Below, piece by piece: positions 55,935-64,000 of a DNA stretch of 64,000 nt. Position 1 is the first letter of the stretch. Each line of letters opens with the position of its first letter. Source of the stretch: Arthrospira sp. PCC 9108 (GTDB taxonomy: Bacteria > Cyanobacteriota > Cyanobacteriia > Cyanobacteriales > Microcoleaceae); the NCBI GenBank assembly GCA_016745315.1, contig CP066886.1:682001-746000 (forward strand), given 5' to 3'. Position numbers and translations under genes: made by a program. The notes under the pieces are model-generated. The model saw only the letters and a program-made list of their open reading frames with translations, did no database searches and was not told the DNA's origin.

Positions 55935-58055
55935 ATGGGTAAAAAATCTAAAAACCAGAAAAAGGCAGATAATGGTTATCTGGAAGCTGCCAATTTCCAG
56001 AATTTCTCAGCATCAGAAGAGAGGGAAAAACTGAAATTGGAAATGGTGGAAATAAGGGAAAATGCCGATCGCGTAAATACAGTGGCGATCGCGATCGCCA
56101 AAATAGCGAAACAGGTATCGGAGGGGGCAGAATCTCAACTGCAACTACTCGATCGCACTTCCAACGGGATCAACCAGATGAATAAATCCCTGGGAGAAAC
56201 GTCACTCCAAGCGGAATCAGTAGCGAGTTCGACAGAAGAATTAGTTTCTTCGGTCAATGAGATGGCCGCATCCATTGAACAGGTGTCGGCGAGTAGTGCG
56301 GCACTAGCGACGGCAGTGCGCCAAACGGTAACATCAATTCAGGAGAGTACCAGCAACACAACTAGGGTAGCAGCAAATGCCCAAGAGATGGCGACTTCTG
56401 CGACCCAGGTGATCGCTTCGATGACCCAAATGACGACTTCCATTAGAAACGTGAGTGACGACACGGAAAATCTAACGGTATCGGTAAATCAGACGGCTTC
56501 TTCTATGGAAGAAATGACGAGTTCGATTGGGGGAGTGGCTAACAATGCGGATGATTTAACGGCTGCATCTGAAGAAACGAGCGCGTCTATCAACGAGATG
56601 GCGGCATCTATCGAAGAGGTATCAGCAACTATTGAAAACCTGGCTTCGACTGTAGAAGAGGTATCAACATCTATTGAGGAAATTGCCCAATCAGTGCAGG
56701 GGGTAGCCAATAACGCGGAACAAATTACGGAGGTAGCGACGGACTCAGCCACGAGCGCGGAACAACTCGATCACTCTATCCAATCAATTAACGGCTTAAC
56801 CCAAAAAGCCAATGAAATTACCCGTGCTGTGGGAGTTGATGCGGACAAGGGGGGTAAAACCATTGAAAAAGCGATTCAAGGTTTGGCACGAGTGCGGGAA
56901 TCAATGGTTAAATCGGCTGATGTAATGCGGGATATGGGTAAACGCACTAATGAAATTAGCACTATTGTTGATACAATTAACTTAATCTCGGAACGGACTA
57001 ATCTGCTATCGCTAAATGCTTCCATTGAAGCGGCTCGTGCGGGAGAAGCGGGGCGTGGGTTTGCTGTAGTTGCTGAAGAAATCCGCAATTTAGCCGATCG
57101 CGCCGCCCAAGCCACCTTCGATATAGCTGCGATTATTAAGGCATTACAGTCGGTGGTGCAAGATGCCGTGAGTACATCTAATGATGGGCTAAGAATTGCG
57201 GAAGAGAGTGGGACTCTGGCGGAAGATGGGTTATCGGGTCTTAAACAAATTCTGGGAGGAGTTGAACAAACGACCCAATTAATGAACCAAATTGCGATCG
57301 CCTCTCAAGAGCAACTGACGGCTGGACAGCGGGTGGTAACGGCTATTAATACGACTGCTACCCAAGCGAAAGAGGTAGCGATTGCTACCCATGAGCAAGC
57401 CAAAACTACTCAGGGAATTGTGCAGTCCACCCGACACATGAGGCAAATTGCTCAACAAGTTACCCAGGCTATGGGAGAACAGGCGCGAGCGGCTAGGGAT
57501 GTGATTAAGGCGGCTCAAAATACCAATAATTTAGCCGGACAAATTCGTAAGGCTACCTTTGAACAAAATAAGGGCGCTCAACAAATCATGCAGGCGGTAG
57601 AGTCGATGCGCCGGGGGGTGATTAGCACGAACCGTGCTTTAGCGGAACAGTCCACAGCAGGGGAGCAAATCTCGAAGGAGTCGGAGCGACTGTCGCAATT
57701 AATTACTAATGTGACGCGATCGATGACTGAACAGAGTAGCAGTGCTAACCAAATTAGCCAAGCTGTGGAGAGTATTCAAACGCAGTCGGAACAGGTAGCT
57801 AAGGCTATGGAGGAACAAAGTAGGGCGGTGCAGGAGATGAATTTAGCTACTCGTAGTATAGCCAAACAAATAGCTTTGATCCGCACATCTAATTTAGATC
57901 ATTCGGAAGTTTCTAGTAATCTGCTGGCCCGTATAGACGAATTGCAAACTATTGCCAAAAATAACAGTTCAGGGGTACACAAAACTCATGAAACGGCTCA
58001 AGGTTTGCTGTCACACACTCAAGCACTGATGGAGGTTTTAAAGGTTGGCATTTAA
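55935..58055 (+). CDS. soluble methyl-accepting chemotaxis protein
   Basis: This 706-residue MCP has no membrane segment or periplasmic domain. Residues 1-110 are charged. Long coiled-coil helices follow, with serine-, threonine- and alanine-rich repeats. The signalling hairpin tip is SERTNLLSLNASIEAARAGE followed by AGRGFAVVAEEIRNLADRAA (about residues 350-395), which contacts CheA and CheW. The extensive repeats of the type SxEEMxxSI before the tip suggest several methylation sites for the neighbouring CheR and CheB. A start at 55929 (TTG) is possible; the ATG at 55935 is preferred. Confidence 0.93.
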   Translation: MGKKSKNQKKADNGYLEAANFQNFSASEEREKLKLEMVEIRENADRVNTVAIAIAKIAKQVSEGAESQLQLLDRTSNGINQMNKSLGETSLQAESVASSTEELVSSVNEMAASIEQVSASSAALATAVRQTVTSIQESTSNTTRVAANAQEMATSATQVIASMTQMTTSIRNVSDDTENLTVSVNQTASSMEEMTSSIGGVANNADDLTAASEETSASINEMAASIEEVSATIENLASTVEEVSTSIEEIAQSVQGVANNAEQITEVATDSATSAEQLDHSIQSINGLTQKANEITRAVGVDADKGGKTIEKAIQGLARVRESMVKSADVMRDMGKRTNEISTIVDTINLISERTNLLSLNASIEAARAGEAGRGFAVVAEEIRNLADRAAQATFDIAAIIKALQSVVQDAVSTSNDGLRIAEESGTLAEDGLSGLKQILGGVEQTTQLMNQIAIASQEQLTAGQRVVTAINTTATQAKEVAIATHEQAKTTQGIVQSTRHMRQIAQQVTQAMGEQARAARDVIKAAQNTNNLAGQIRKATFEQNKGAQQIMQAVESMRRGVISTNRALAEQSTAGEQISKESERLSQLITNVTRSMTEQSSSANQISQAVESIQTQSEQVAKAMEEQSRAVQEMNLATRSIAKQIALIRTSNLDHSEVSSNLLARIDELQTIAKNNSSGVHKTHETAQGLLSHTQALMEVLKVGI

Positions 58056-58139
58056 CAGCTAATAACAGTTAATATCTGCTGACATTGGCACGGGACTGGA
58101 ATGATTAGGGGTAGGCGGACAGTCTATCCCTAGACTGAA

Positions 58140-58160
58140 CCCTCTCGATTGTTGAGAGGG
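58140..58160 (+). terminator. hairpin between MCP and PAS-HEAT genes
   Basis: CCCTCTC (58140-58146) pairs with GAGAGGG (58154-58160) with a 7-base loop. No T tract; it may be only an attenuator or mRNA-stability element within the operon. Confidence 0.45.
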
Positions 58161-58224
58161 GGCTAAAATTGATAATTAAAATTGTTAATTGTCGGCCCAA
58201 ATTAAAACTTACCCCCTTAAAAAT

Positions 58225-61200
58225 ATGACGATTAGTATTTTTACAACAGATGATAAATTATTGGTGAGATCCTGGGATTCTCAACTAGCTATGATGAGCG
58301 GCTTAGAGGCAGAAGAGGTCTATGATTGTCCGTTGACCGAGATAATTCCTGATTTGGAGTCGAGGGGTTTACTGGCTCGTTTTAATCAGGTTCTGGAAGA
58401 TGGTACTATCGAAACCCTAGCGCCGGATTTTCATCATTATTTAATTAAGTGCCCACCACGGAACCCGTCGCAATACTTTGACTCGATGCAGCAAAGGGTA
58501 ACGATCGCACCTTTGCGGGAAAAAACGGCGATCGTGGGTTTGGTGATTACTTTAGAAGATGTCACGGAGCGCATGGAGGCAGAATGGGAATTAGCCAATG
58601 CTCGCACAGGGTCAAATGATGGGGAAGAAACGGAATTTGATACGTCAGTCCATGAGTCCCTCATTGCTGCTCTGGCTGACGATCGCTGGCAAGTGCGCCA
58701 AAATGCCACCCGTCACCTAACTAATGTTAAAGCGCCAGAATTGAACGCGCAACTGTTGGAATTGTTGCGACAACAACATCACAATCCAAATATCCTTAAC
58801 AGTGTGATACAGGTTCTGACTCTCACGCAGGTTGATATAGTGCCGGCTCTGATTGATTGTCTGAAGGAACAGGATTCAGATCTGCGGATTTATGTGGTGC
58901 AAACCCTAGGACAAAGGAAAGATCCCCGGGCTATTCCTGCCCTGATTGATATGTTGGATGATGATAATGTCAATGTCCGGTATCATGCTATTGAAGCTCT
59001 GGGAAAACTACAAGCGCTCGAAGCCGTTGATGGCTTGGTGAAAATCGCTGAGTCAGAAGACTTTTTCCTAGCTTTCCCTGCCCTTGATGCCCTAATGCAA
59101 ATGGCTAATGCTAAACTGGCTCCTCAACTGGTTCCATTGCTACAAAAAACCCTGAATTGGCAATTGCGCCGAGAAGCAGTTGATAACTTGGCGATAACTG
59201 ATGACCCAGAAATTATCCGTAGCCTACTGCGATTGATGCGGGAACAGCATCGCAACCCGAATGTTCTGAATGCGACTCTACAAATTCTGGCGCTCAGTAA
59301 TGTAGACCCAATTCCGGCTCTGGTGGAATGCTTGGGAGAACCAGACCCAGATCTGCGAATTTATACGGCTCTGGCTTTGGGAGAACGCCACGACCCCCGT
59401 GGTATTGATCCTCTGATTGGTTTGCTCAATGATCCAGATATCAATGTTCGCTATCATGCCATTGAGAGCTTGGGACAACTGAAGGCGAAGGAGGCTGTGG
59501 AGCCTTTGATTGAGATTGCGACGAGTGGGGATTTCTTTTTGGCTTTTCCGGCGATCGAAACTTTGGTGACTATTGGCGATACAACGATTATTCCCAAACT
59601 TCTGCCTCTATTAGAGGATGACTTGCTTTGTAGTCCGGTGGTATCGGCTTTGGGTAAGTTTGCGGATGCTGATGCGGTAGGGCCTTTGGTGGCTCAACTT
59701 AATCGTCCTTTGACATCGATCGCAGAAATTGTTTTGGCTTTGGCGGAAATTTACGCTAATTATAAACAACTCGAAGAAGGACAACATATCGCTGACCTGA
59801 CCCGCCAAGTGATACAAGATCAGGGGGTGGAAAATATCCTAGCAGAGATTGAACAAGGATCTTTGTCCGGGCCGGAGTTACGGGCGATGGTGATGGTCTT
59901 GGGTTGGCTCGAAGGAGAGAAAATTGAGCAAACTTTAGGAAAACTCCTGAATAATCACGAAGTTCGCGATCAGGTGATGGAAGCCTTGGTTGCATTCGGG
60001 GGAAGGGTAACGCCTTTATTGATTATGCAGTTGGAAGCGGGAGACCTGGAAACTCGCCAGGCGGCGGTTATGGCTTTGGGACGTATAGGCAGCACCCAGG
60101 CGGTTCCGGCTTTGATGTCTTTGTTGGGTCATGCTGAACCGGAACTGGTGATGGTGACGACTACGGCTTTGGCTCACATTGGGGATGCTCGCGCTTTTGA
60201 GGGGCTGTTGGAGTTACTGGCACATCCTGACTCGGCGGTGCGTTTGGGGGCGATCGCTGCTCTCAATTCTTTGGGCCATCTAGCTATGCCTCAACGGATT
60301 TATGATCTGTTGGTTGATCCTAACCCGTTGGTACGGGAGTCGGCGGTGAGAATTGCTGGGTATTTTGCTTTTGAGAATTGCAAAGACCGATTATTGGCTT
60401 GTACACAAGACCCAGAAGAACGGGTTTGTCGGGCGGCGCTCGAACATTTGCCCTATTTGGAGGATGAGCGGGTTTTGCCGATCTTGGTGCAAACTTTGAC
60501 TCACCCTTCGCCTTCTTTGCGATCGGCTGCGGCTCATGCTATGGGAGAATTGGAAAATATCGCAACTGTCCCTCATTTACTAAAAGGGTTGGATGACCCG
60601 GAATCTTGGGTTCGTTATCAGGCGGCTCGTTCTATTGGTCGCTACGGTGACACTTTAATTGATATCCTAGAATCAGGTTCGATTTCATCCCTACCAGAAC
60701 CTGTAGCTGAACTCAATGTTGATCAATGGGCTGATAGTGCCTTTGCCGCCCTGAAACAACTGGCTAATCATGACCCGGCTGATCCGGTCAGAGCGATCGC
60801 TGCTGAGTCCTTGGGGGCGATCGCTGGTGTGAGAGCTACTCCGATTTTGTCTGGGTTGGCTGAGTTGGAGGATGAAGGCGGAGATGTGGCCCGTGCTGCT
60901 TTGAGGGCTTTGGGGCGCATTAACCGCGCTCAGGCTATACCCCCTTTGCTGACGGCTCTCAATTCTCCTAACTCTGAACGTCGCCTTGATGCCCTCCATG
61001 CCTTTCGTGAAAGGGGAGGAACCGAAGCCGGGGTAGCTTTGCAGTGGATGGCCGCCGCTGACCCCGAAGAACGTCTGGTTTATGAGGCGATCGAGTCCCT
61101 TTCTCGTTTGGCTACTCCAGAAGCCATTTCGGCCTTGCTGGAATTGACCGTTGACCCTAGCACTCGAGAGGCTTGTCTTAATGCTTTGGTCCGGCGCAAT

Positions 61201-61497
61201 TGTCCCGAAAGTTTAGAGGGAGAATATATTGAATTGGTCGCTCAGGGATTAAAACATATCCATCCCGGGGTTCGCTGTTCTGTGGTCGAGGTTCTCAAGC
61301 GTTTTAAGCATCCCATAGCTTCCGAGTTTTTGATTGAAGCCTTGGATGATGCTGATAAAAATGTCCGTCTGGCCGCTGTCACCGCTTTAGTTTATCTGGG
61401 AAATCACAGTTGCGATGAAAAATTAGCTAAACTCGCTCGCACTGACCCATATCCGGCTATTCGTCGCGCCGCTCATCGAGGTCTACGATCTTCTTAA
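58225..61497 (+). CDS. large PAS-HEAT repeat protein inside a chemotaxis operon
   Basis: The 1,090-residue protein from the ATG at 58225 has an N-terminal PAS domain (about 1-120: TISIFTTDDKLLVRSWDSQL and VGLVITLEDVTERMEAEWEL). More than 25 HEAT units follow, many of the PBS-lyase type (VRYHAIEALGKLQALEAVDG; VRYQAARSIGRYG). A 157-residue block (around 150-306) is followed by a similar second block (around 307-463) with FFLAFPA in both. PAS senses small molecules or redox; HEAT repeats bind proteins. Location between MCP and CheR suggests a cytoplasmic sensor or scaffold of this array. No lyase function is implied. Confidence 0.88.
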   Translation: MTISIFTTDDKLLVRSWDSQLAMMSGLEAEEVYDCPLTEIIPDLESRGLLARFNQVLEDGTIETLAPDFHHYLIKCPPRNPSQYFDSMQQRVTIAPLREKTAIVGLVITLEDVTERMEAEWELANARTGSNDGEETEFDTSVHESLIAALADDRWQVRQNATRHLTNVKAPELNAQLLELLRQQHHNPNILNSVIQVLTLTQVDIVPALIDCLKEQDSDLRIYVVQTLGQRKDPRAIPALIDMLDDDNVNVRYHAIEALGKLQALEAVDGLVKIAESEDFFLAFPALDALMQMANAKLAPQLVPLLQKTLNWQLRREAVDNLAITDDPEIIRSLLRLMREQHRNPNVLNATLQILALSNVDPIPALVECLGEPDPDLRIYTALALGERHDPRGIDPLIGLLNDPDINVRYHAIESLGQLKAKEAVEPLIEIATSGDFFLAFPAIETLVTIGDTTIIPKLLPLLEDDLLCSPVVSALGKFADADAVGPLVAQLNRPLTSIAEIVLALAEIYANYKQLEEGQHIADLTRQVIQDQGVENILAEIEQGSLSGPELRAMVMVLGWLEGEKIEQTLGKLLNNHEVRDQVMEALVAFGGRVTPLLIMQLEAGDLETRQAAVMALGRIGSTQAVPALMSLLGHAEPELVMVTTTALAHIGDARAFEGLLELLAHPDSAVRLGAIAALNSLGHLAMPQRIYDLLVDPNPLVRESAVRIAGYFAFENCKDRLLACTQDPEERVCRAALEHLPYLEDERVLPILVQTLTHPSPSLRSAAAHAMGELENIATVPHLLKGLDDPESWVRYQAARSIGRYGDTLIDILESGSISSLPEPVAELNVDQWADSAFAALKQLANHDPADPVRAIAAESLGAIAGVRATPILSGLAELEDEGGDVARAALRALGRINRAQAIPPLLTALNSPNSERRLDALHAFRERGGTEAGVALQWMAAADPEERLVYEAIESLSRLATPEAISALLELTVDPSTREACLNALVRRNCPESLEGEYIELVAQGLKHIHPGVRCSVVEVLKRFKHPIASEFLIEALDDADKNVRLAAVTALVYLGNHSCDEKLAKLARTDPYPAIRRAAHRGLRSS

Positions 61498-61587
61498 AAT
61501 AGTCCATAGAATGGGGAAGTTAATAGTTGTCCATTGTTAACTCTACCCCTGATTTTATGCTTAATTCTCAGGATTTATATGTGATCT

Positions 61588-62460
61588 ATGTCATTTCGCC
61601 CAGACTCACTAGAACTATCGGAAAGTACATTTATTATTCTTCGAGATTTAATTCACGAACGAACTGGTTTGTACTACGAATCTAGAAAAAGGGATCTGTT
61701 GGCAGATAAGGTTTATCCTCGATTAGTAGACAAGAATTTTGATTCATTTTTGGATTACTATTATCTACTAAAATATGATCCTGATGCTGATGGTGAGTGG
61801 AAATGCCTGATGGATGCCCTGTCGGTTTCGGAAACTTTCTTCTGGCGGGAATTTGACCAGGTTAGGGTGATGATTGATGTGTTGTTGCCATCATTAATAG
61901 ACAAATATAAAGGTGGTTCTAAATCTGATGATTGGCCGATTTTTAGACCTATTCAAATTTGGTGTGCGGCTTGTTCGACTGGTGAGGAACCTATCTCAAT
62001 TGCCATGGCTTTAGAAGAGGCTGGTTGGTTTGACAAAGTGCCTATTAATATCTACGGTACTGATGCTTCACCTCGGTCAATTAGTAAGGCTAAGGAGGGA
62101 CTATATCGACAATATTCATTTCGGGCAACTCCTCCTAAAATTCAGGACAAATATTTTGACAAAGAAGGTAATAATTGGCGGATTAAACCGAGTATTCATA
62201 AGCGAATTACTTGGCAAGTTGCCAATATTACTTGCCCTCATGAAATGGCTAATTTTAGAAATATTAACTTTATTTTTTGTCGAAATATTTTTATATATTT
62301 TTCCGATCAATCCATCCAGAAAACTGTCAAACTACTCTCGGAAAGAATGGCAGAATCTGGTTATTTATTTGTGAGTGCATCTGAGTCCCTGTTAAAGTTT
62401 GAAACTGATTTTAAATTGGTGGATATTAGGCAAGCATTTGCCTATCAAAAAAAACGTTAA
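61588..62460 (+). CDS. cheR: CheR chemotaxis methyltransferase
   Basis: CheR methylates MCP glutamates using SAM. This 290-residue protein has the N-terminal helical domain (LIHERTGLYYESRKRDLLAD, YYYLLKYDPDADGEWKCLMD) and the SAM domain with IQIWCAACSTGEEPISIAMA, IYGTDASPRSISKAKEGLYR and FIFCRNIFIYFSDQSI. Length is normal, without extra TPR or receiver domains. It adapts the receptor encoded at 55935. Confidence 0.95.
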   Translation: MSFRPDSLELSESTFIILRDLIHERTGLYYESRKRDLLADKVYPRLVDKNFDSFLDYYYLLKYDPDADGEWKCLMDALSVSETFFWREFDQVRVMIDVLLPSLIDKYKGGSKSDDWPIFRPIQIWCAACSTGEEPISIAMALEEAGWFDKVPINIYGTDASPRSISKAKEGLYRQYSFRATPPKIQDKYFDKEGNNWRIKPSIHKRITWQVANITCPHEMANFRNINFIFCRNIFIYFSDQSIQKTVKLLSERMAESGYLFVSASESLLKFETDFKLVDIRQAFAYQKKR

Positions 62461-62506
62461 CTGACCTGATATAATATAAAATATAGAGCTACAGAGGAGC
62501 CATGAG

Positions 62507-63556
62507 ATGAAAAATATTATTCGAGTTTTGATTGTAGATGATTCAGCATATGTCCGTAAGGTGATTAGACAAATGCTGTCTCGTAGTCCCTTTATTGAGG
62601 TCGTTGATGTCGCCCATGACGGTGCGGATGCTTTGGAAAAAATTGAAAAGCTGGGCGACCAGGTGGATGTCGTTACCTTGGATTTATTGATGCCTAAAAT
62701 GGACGGTGTGGAGTTTATTAAACACCAAATGGCACGCCGTCCCCTACCAGTGATTGTGGTCAGTATTGCTAATGAAGGAGGCGAGAAATTTCTGGCGGCT
62801 TTGGATGCTGGGGCGGTGGATTTTGTCCATAAACCTACGGCCCTCGCTACGGAAAAAATGTTTGATATTAGTGATGAATTAATCGCGAAAGTGAAAACAG
62901 CCTCGACTGTCCCTATTCAATGTCTCACTAATATTCATGAATTTCCTTCATCAACACCATTACCTCGCCCTCCTATTAGTTCAGGAAAAATTGAATTGGT
63001 GGCGATCGGAATTTCTACAGGGGGCCCTCAAGCCTTGGCGTTCTTAATTCCTCAATTGCCGGAAAATTTGCCAGTTCCGGTGGTGGTGGTTTTGCATATG
63101 CCTGTGGGATACACTAATATGTACGCCCAACGCCTAGATCGTCTTTGTTCTCTTGATGTTAAAGAGGCTCAAGCTGGAGATGTGGTGCGCCCAGGTGAGG
63201 TGCTAATTGCTCAGGCTGGACACCATCTGAGTTTTAAACGCAATCATGATCAAAATGTAATTGTCCATTTGCACACTAAACCTTTTGATTTACCTCACCG
63301 TCCATCGGTGGATGTCATGTTTCAATCGGCGGCGGAGATCTATAAAGACCGGGTTTTGGGTGTGGTTATGACTGGAATGGGATCTGATGGTAAACAAGGT
63401 GCCGCTTGGATTAAGTCCCACGGTGGCTCGGTTTTTACGGAAGCTGAGGAAAGCTGTGTGGTCTATGGGATGCCTAGAACAGTTGTAGAAGCTGGTTTGA
63501 GCGATCGCAGTATTCCCCTTAATCAGATGGCTAAGGCGATCGTAGATGCTTTATAA
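62507..63556 (+). CDS. cheB: CheB protein-glutamate methylesterase
   Basis: CheB removes the methyl groups added by CheR and is activated by CheA phosphorylation. The 349-residue protein has a receiver (residues 5-125, D11-D12, phospho-acceptor D59 in VVTLDLLMPKMDG) and a methylesterase domain (about 160-349) with the serine in AIGISTGGPQALAFL, histidine in VVVLHMPVGYT and aspartate in VMTGMGSDGKQGA. Length is normal. It lies 46 bases after cheR. Confidence 0.95.
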   Translation: MKNIIRVLIVDDSAYVRKVIRQMLSRSPFIEVVDVAHDGADALEKIEKLGDQVDVVTLDLLMPKMDGVEFIKHQMARRPLPVIVVSIANEGGEKFLAALDAGAVDFVHKPTALATEKMFDISDELIAKVKTASTVPIQCLTNIHEFPSSTPLPRPPISSGKIELVAIGISTGGPQALAFLIPQLPENLPVPVVVVLHMPVGYTNMYAQRLDRLCSLDVKEAQAGDVVRPGEVLIAQAGHHLSFKRNHDQNVIVHLHTKPFDLPHRPSVDVMFQSAAEIYKDRVLGVVMTGMGSDGKQGAAWIKSHGGSVFTEAEESCVVYGMPRTVVEAGLSDRSIPLNQMAKAIVDAL

Positions 63557-63591
63557 ATTTAAATGTTCTTTAGGGTTTGGGAGTTCTCGTG

Positions 63592-64000
63592 ATGCTGCTC
63601 ACAGAAAAACAACAGAATGCGCTCATTGGATTTATCAATATGATATTATCCAGACGACCAGCAAGTTCCTTGTCAGCATTAATTCAATGTCCGGTGATTT
63701 TGGATGTTTCTAATGTTTGGCTGTATCCTCTGAGTAAATGTAAAACCGAATTTGCTGACTGCTTTGCTAATGAGGTGGCTAATGTCCGTCAAACTTTGTC
63801 TGGTTCCTTGTCGGGAGATGCCTTAATACTTCTTGACTATCCCGTGGCAGTAATGTTAACTAATTTACTCCGACACAATTCGAGACAACCTATTGAACAT
63901 CTGAATATTTCTGCCTGTGAAGTTTTGACAGAAGTTGGCAATATTTTACTGAGTAGTTTTCTAGGGATTTTAGGGAACTTAATGGGAAGTATGATTACCG
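63592..64000 (+). CDS. CheC/CheX-like chemotaxis protein, 3' part outside the window
   Basis: The ATG at 63592 starts a frame open to the window edge (136 codons). The sequence includes NVRQTLSGSLSGDALILLDY and CEVLTEVGNILLSSFLGILG, which matches the EVGNI-type helix of CheC/CheX CheY-phosphatases. CheC removes phosphate from CheY-P. The C-terminus is missing, so activity cannot be judged. GTG at 63589 is an in-frame alternative start. It closes the operon, or more genes follow outside. Confidence 0.75.
   Translation, partial: MLLTEKQQNALIGFINMILSRRPASSLSALIQCPVILDVSNVWLYPLSKCKTEFADCFANEVANVRQTLSGSLSGDALILLDYPVAVMLTNLLRHNSRQPIEHLNISACEVLTEVGNILLSSFLGILGNLMGSMIT

Noticed and set aside
1..64000. 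Search for tRNA genes, rRNA and CRISPR arrays
   Set aside because: I saw no T-loop/anticodon arrangement, no rRNA sequence and no regularly spaced direct repeats with unique spacers.

Overview
The window looks like the chromosome of a filamentous cyanobacterium of the Arthrospira/Limnospira type. It carries many copies of the cyanobacterial palindrome HIP1 (GCGATCGC). It also carries cyanobacterial marker genes: GUN4-domain, DUF3134-like and DUF2256 proteins, an MPBQ/MSBQ methyltransferase like Synechocystis Sll0418, and an acyl-lipid-type desaturase. The exact species is an inference from style, not from a search.

Layout. 1-12.6 kb is mostly housekeeping: an edge-truncated hypothetical, an IscA/SufA scaffold, a TPR protein, purK, a GT2 glycosyltransferase, mraY, an ABC ATPase, an epimerase, hemE, a GUN4-like membrane protein, a cysteine desulfurase and, divergently, an NFU protein. 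12.9-18.7 kb is a signalling block: a REC-wHTH-Hpt-REC-REC regulator, a PAS histidine kinase, a single-domain regulator and a diguanylate cyclase. 19.5-22.6 kb holds a small helical protein beside a large ParA-like/P-loop fusion gene interrupted by four in-frame stop codons. 22.8-25.6 kb is a cobalamin riboswitch with metE. 25.6-31.8 kb holds lipid and quinone metabolism genes (desaturase, MPBQ/MSBQ methyltransferase), a class II cytochrome c, a DsrE protein and thrS.

31.98-36.26 kb is a mobile island without HIP1. A group II intron with a damaged reverse transcriptase sits directly against an IS607-type element whose tnpA is broken but whose tnpB keeps its catalytic residues. 36.3-52.2 kb returns to host genes: pentapeptide proteins, an FtsW/RodA protein, a PilJ-like kinase, pyrE, a C-terminal processing protease, ispG, an esterase, a serine beta-lactamase-like protein, an RNA methyltransferase, DUF2256 and isoaspartyl peptidase.

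52.6-64.0 kb is a complete chemotaxis-type operon on the plus strand: CheY, CheA, CheW, a soluble MCP, a 1,090-residue PAS-HEAT protein, CheR, CheB and a CheC-like protein cut by the window edge. The CheA-CheW-MCP core with CheR/CheB adaptation enzymes is standard. The large PAS-HEAT protein inside it is not, and is one of the better candidates for something undescribed.

Two kinds of gene damage occur. purK, cysteine desulfurase and thrS each carry a single one-base loss in a C/G homopolymer, which suggests sequencing error. The ParA-like fusion, a small gene at 27.3 kb, a DUF3386-like remnant and tnpA carry in-frame stop codons, which suggests real decay. Two unrelated genes (ABC ATPase, 104-residue hypothetical) share a similar promoter and leader, a possible common regulatory module.
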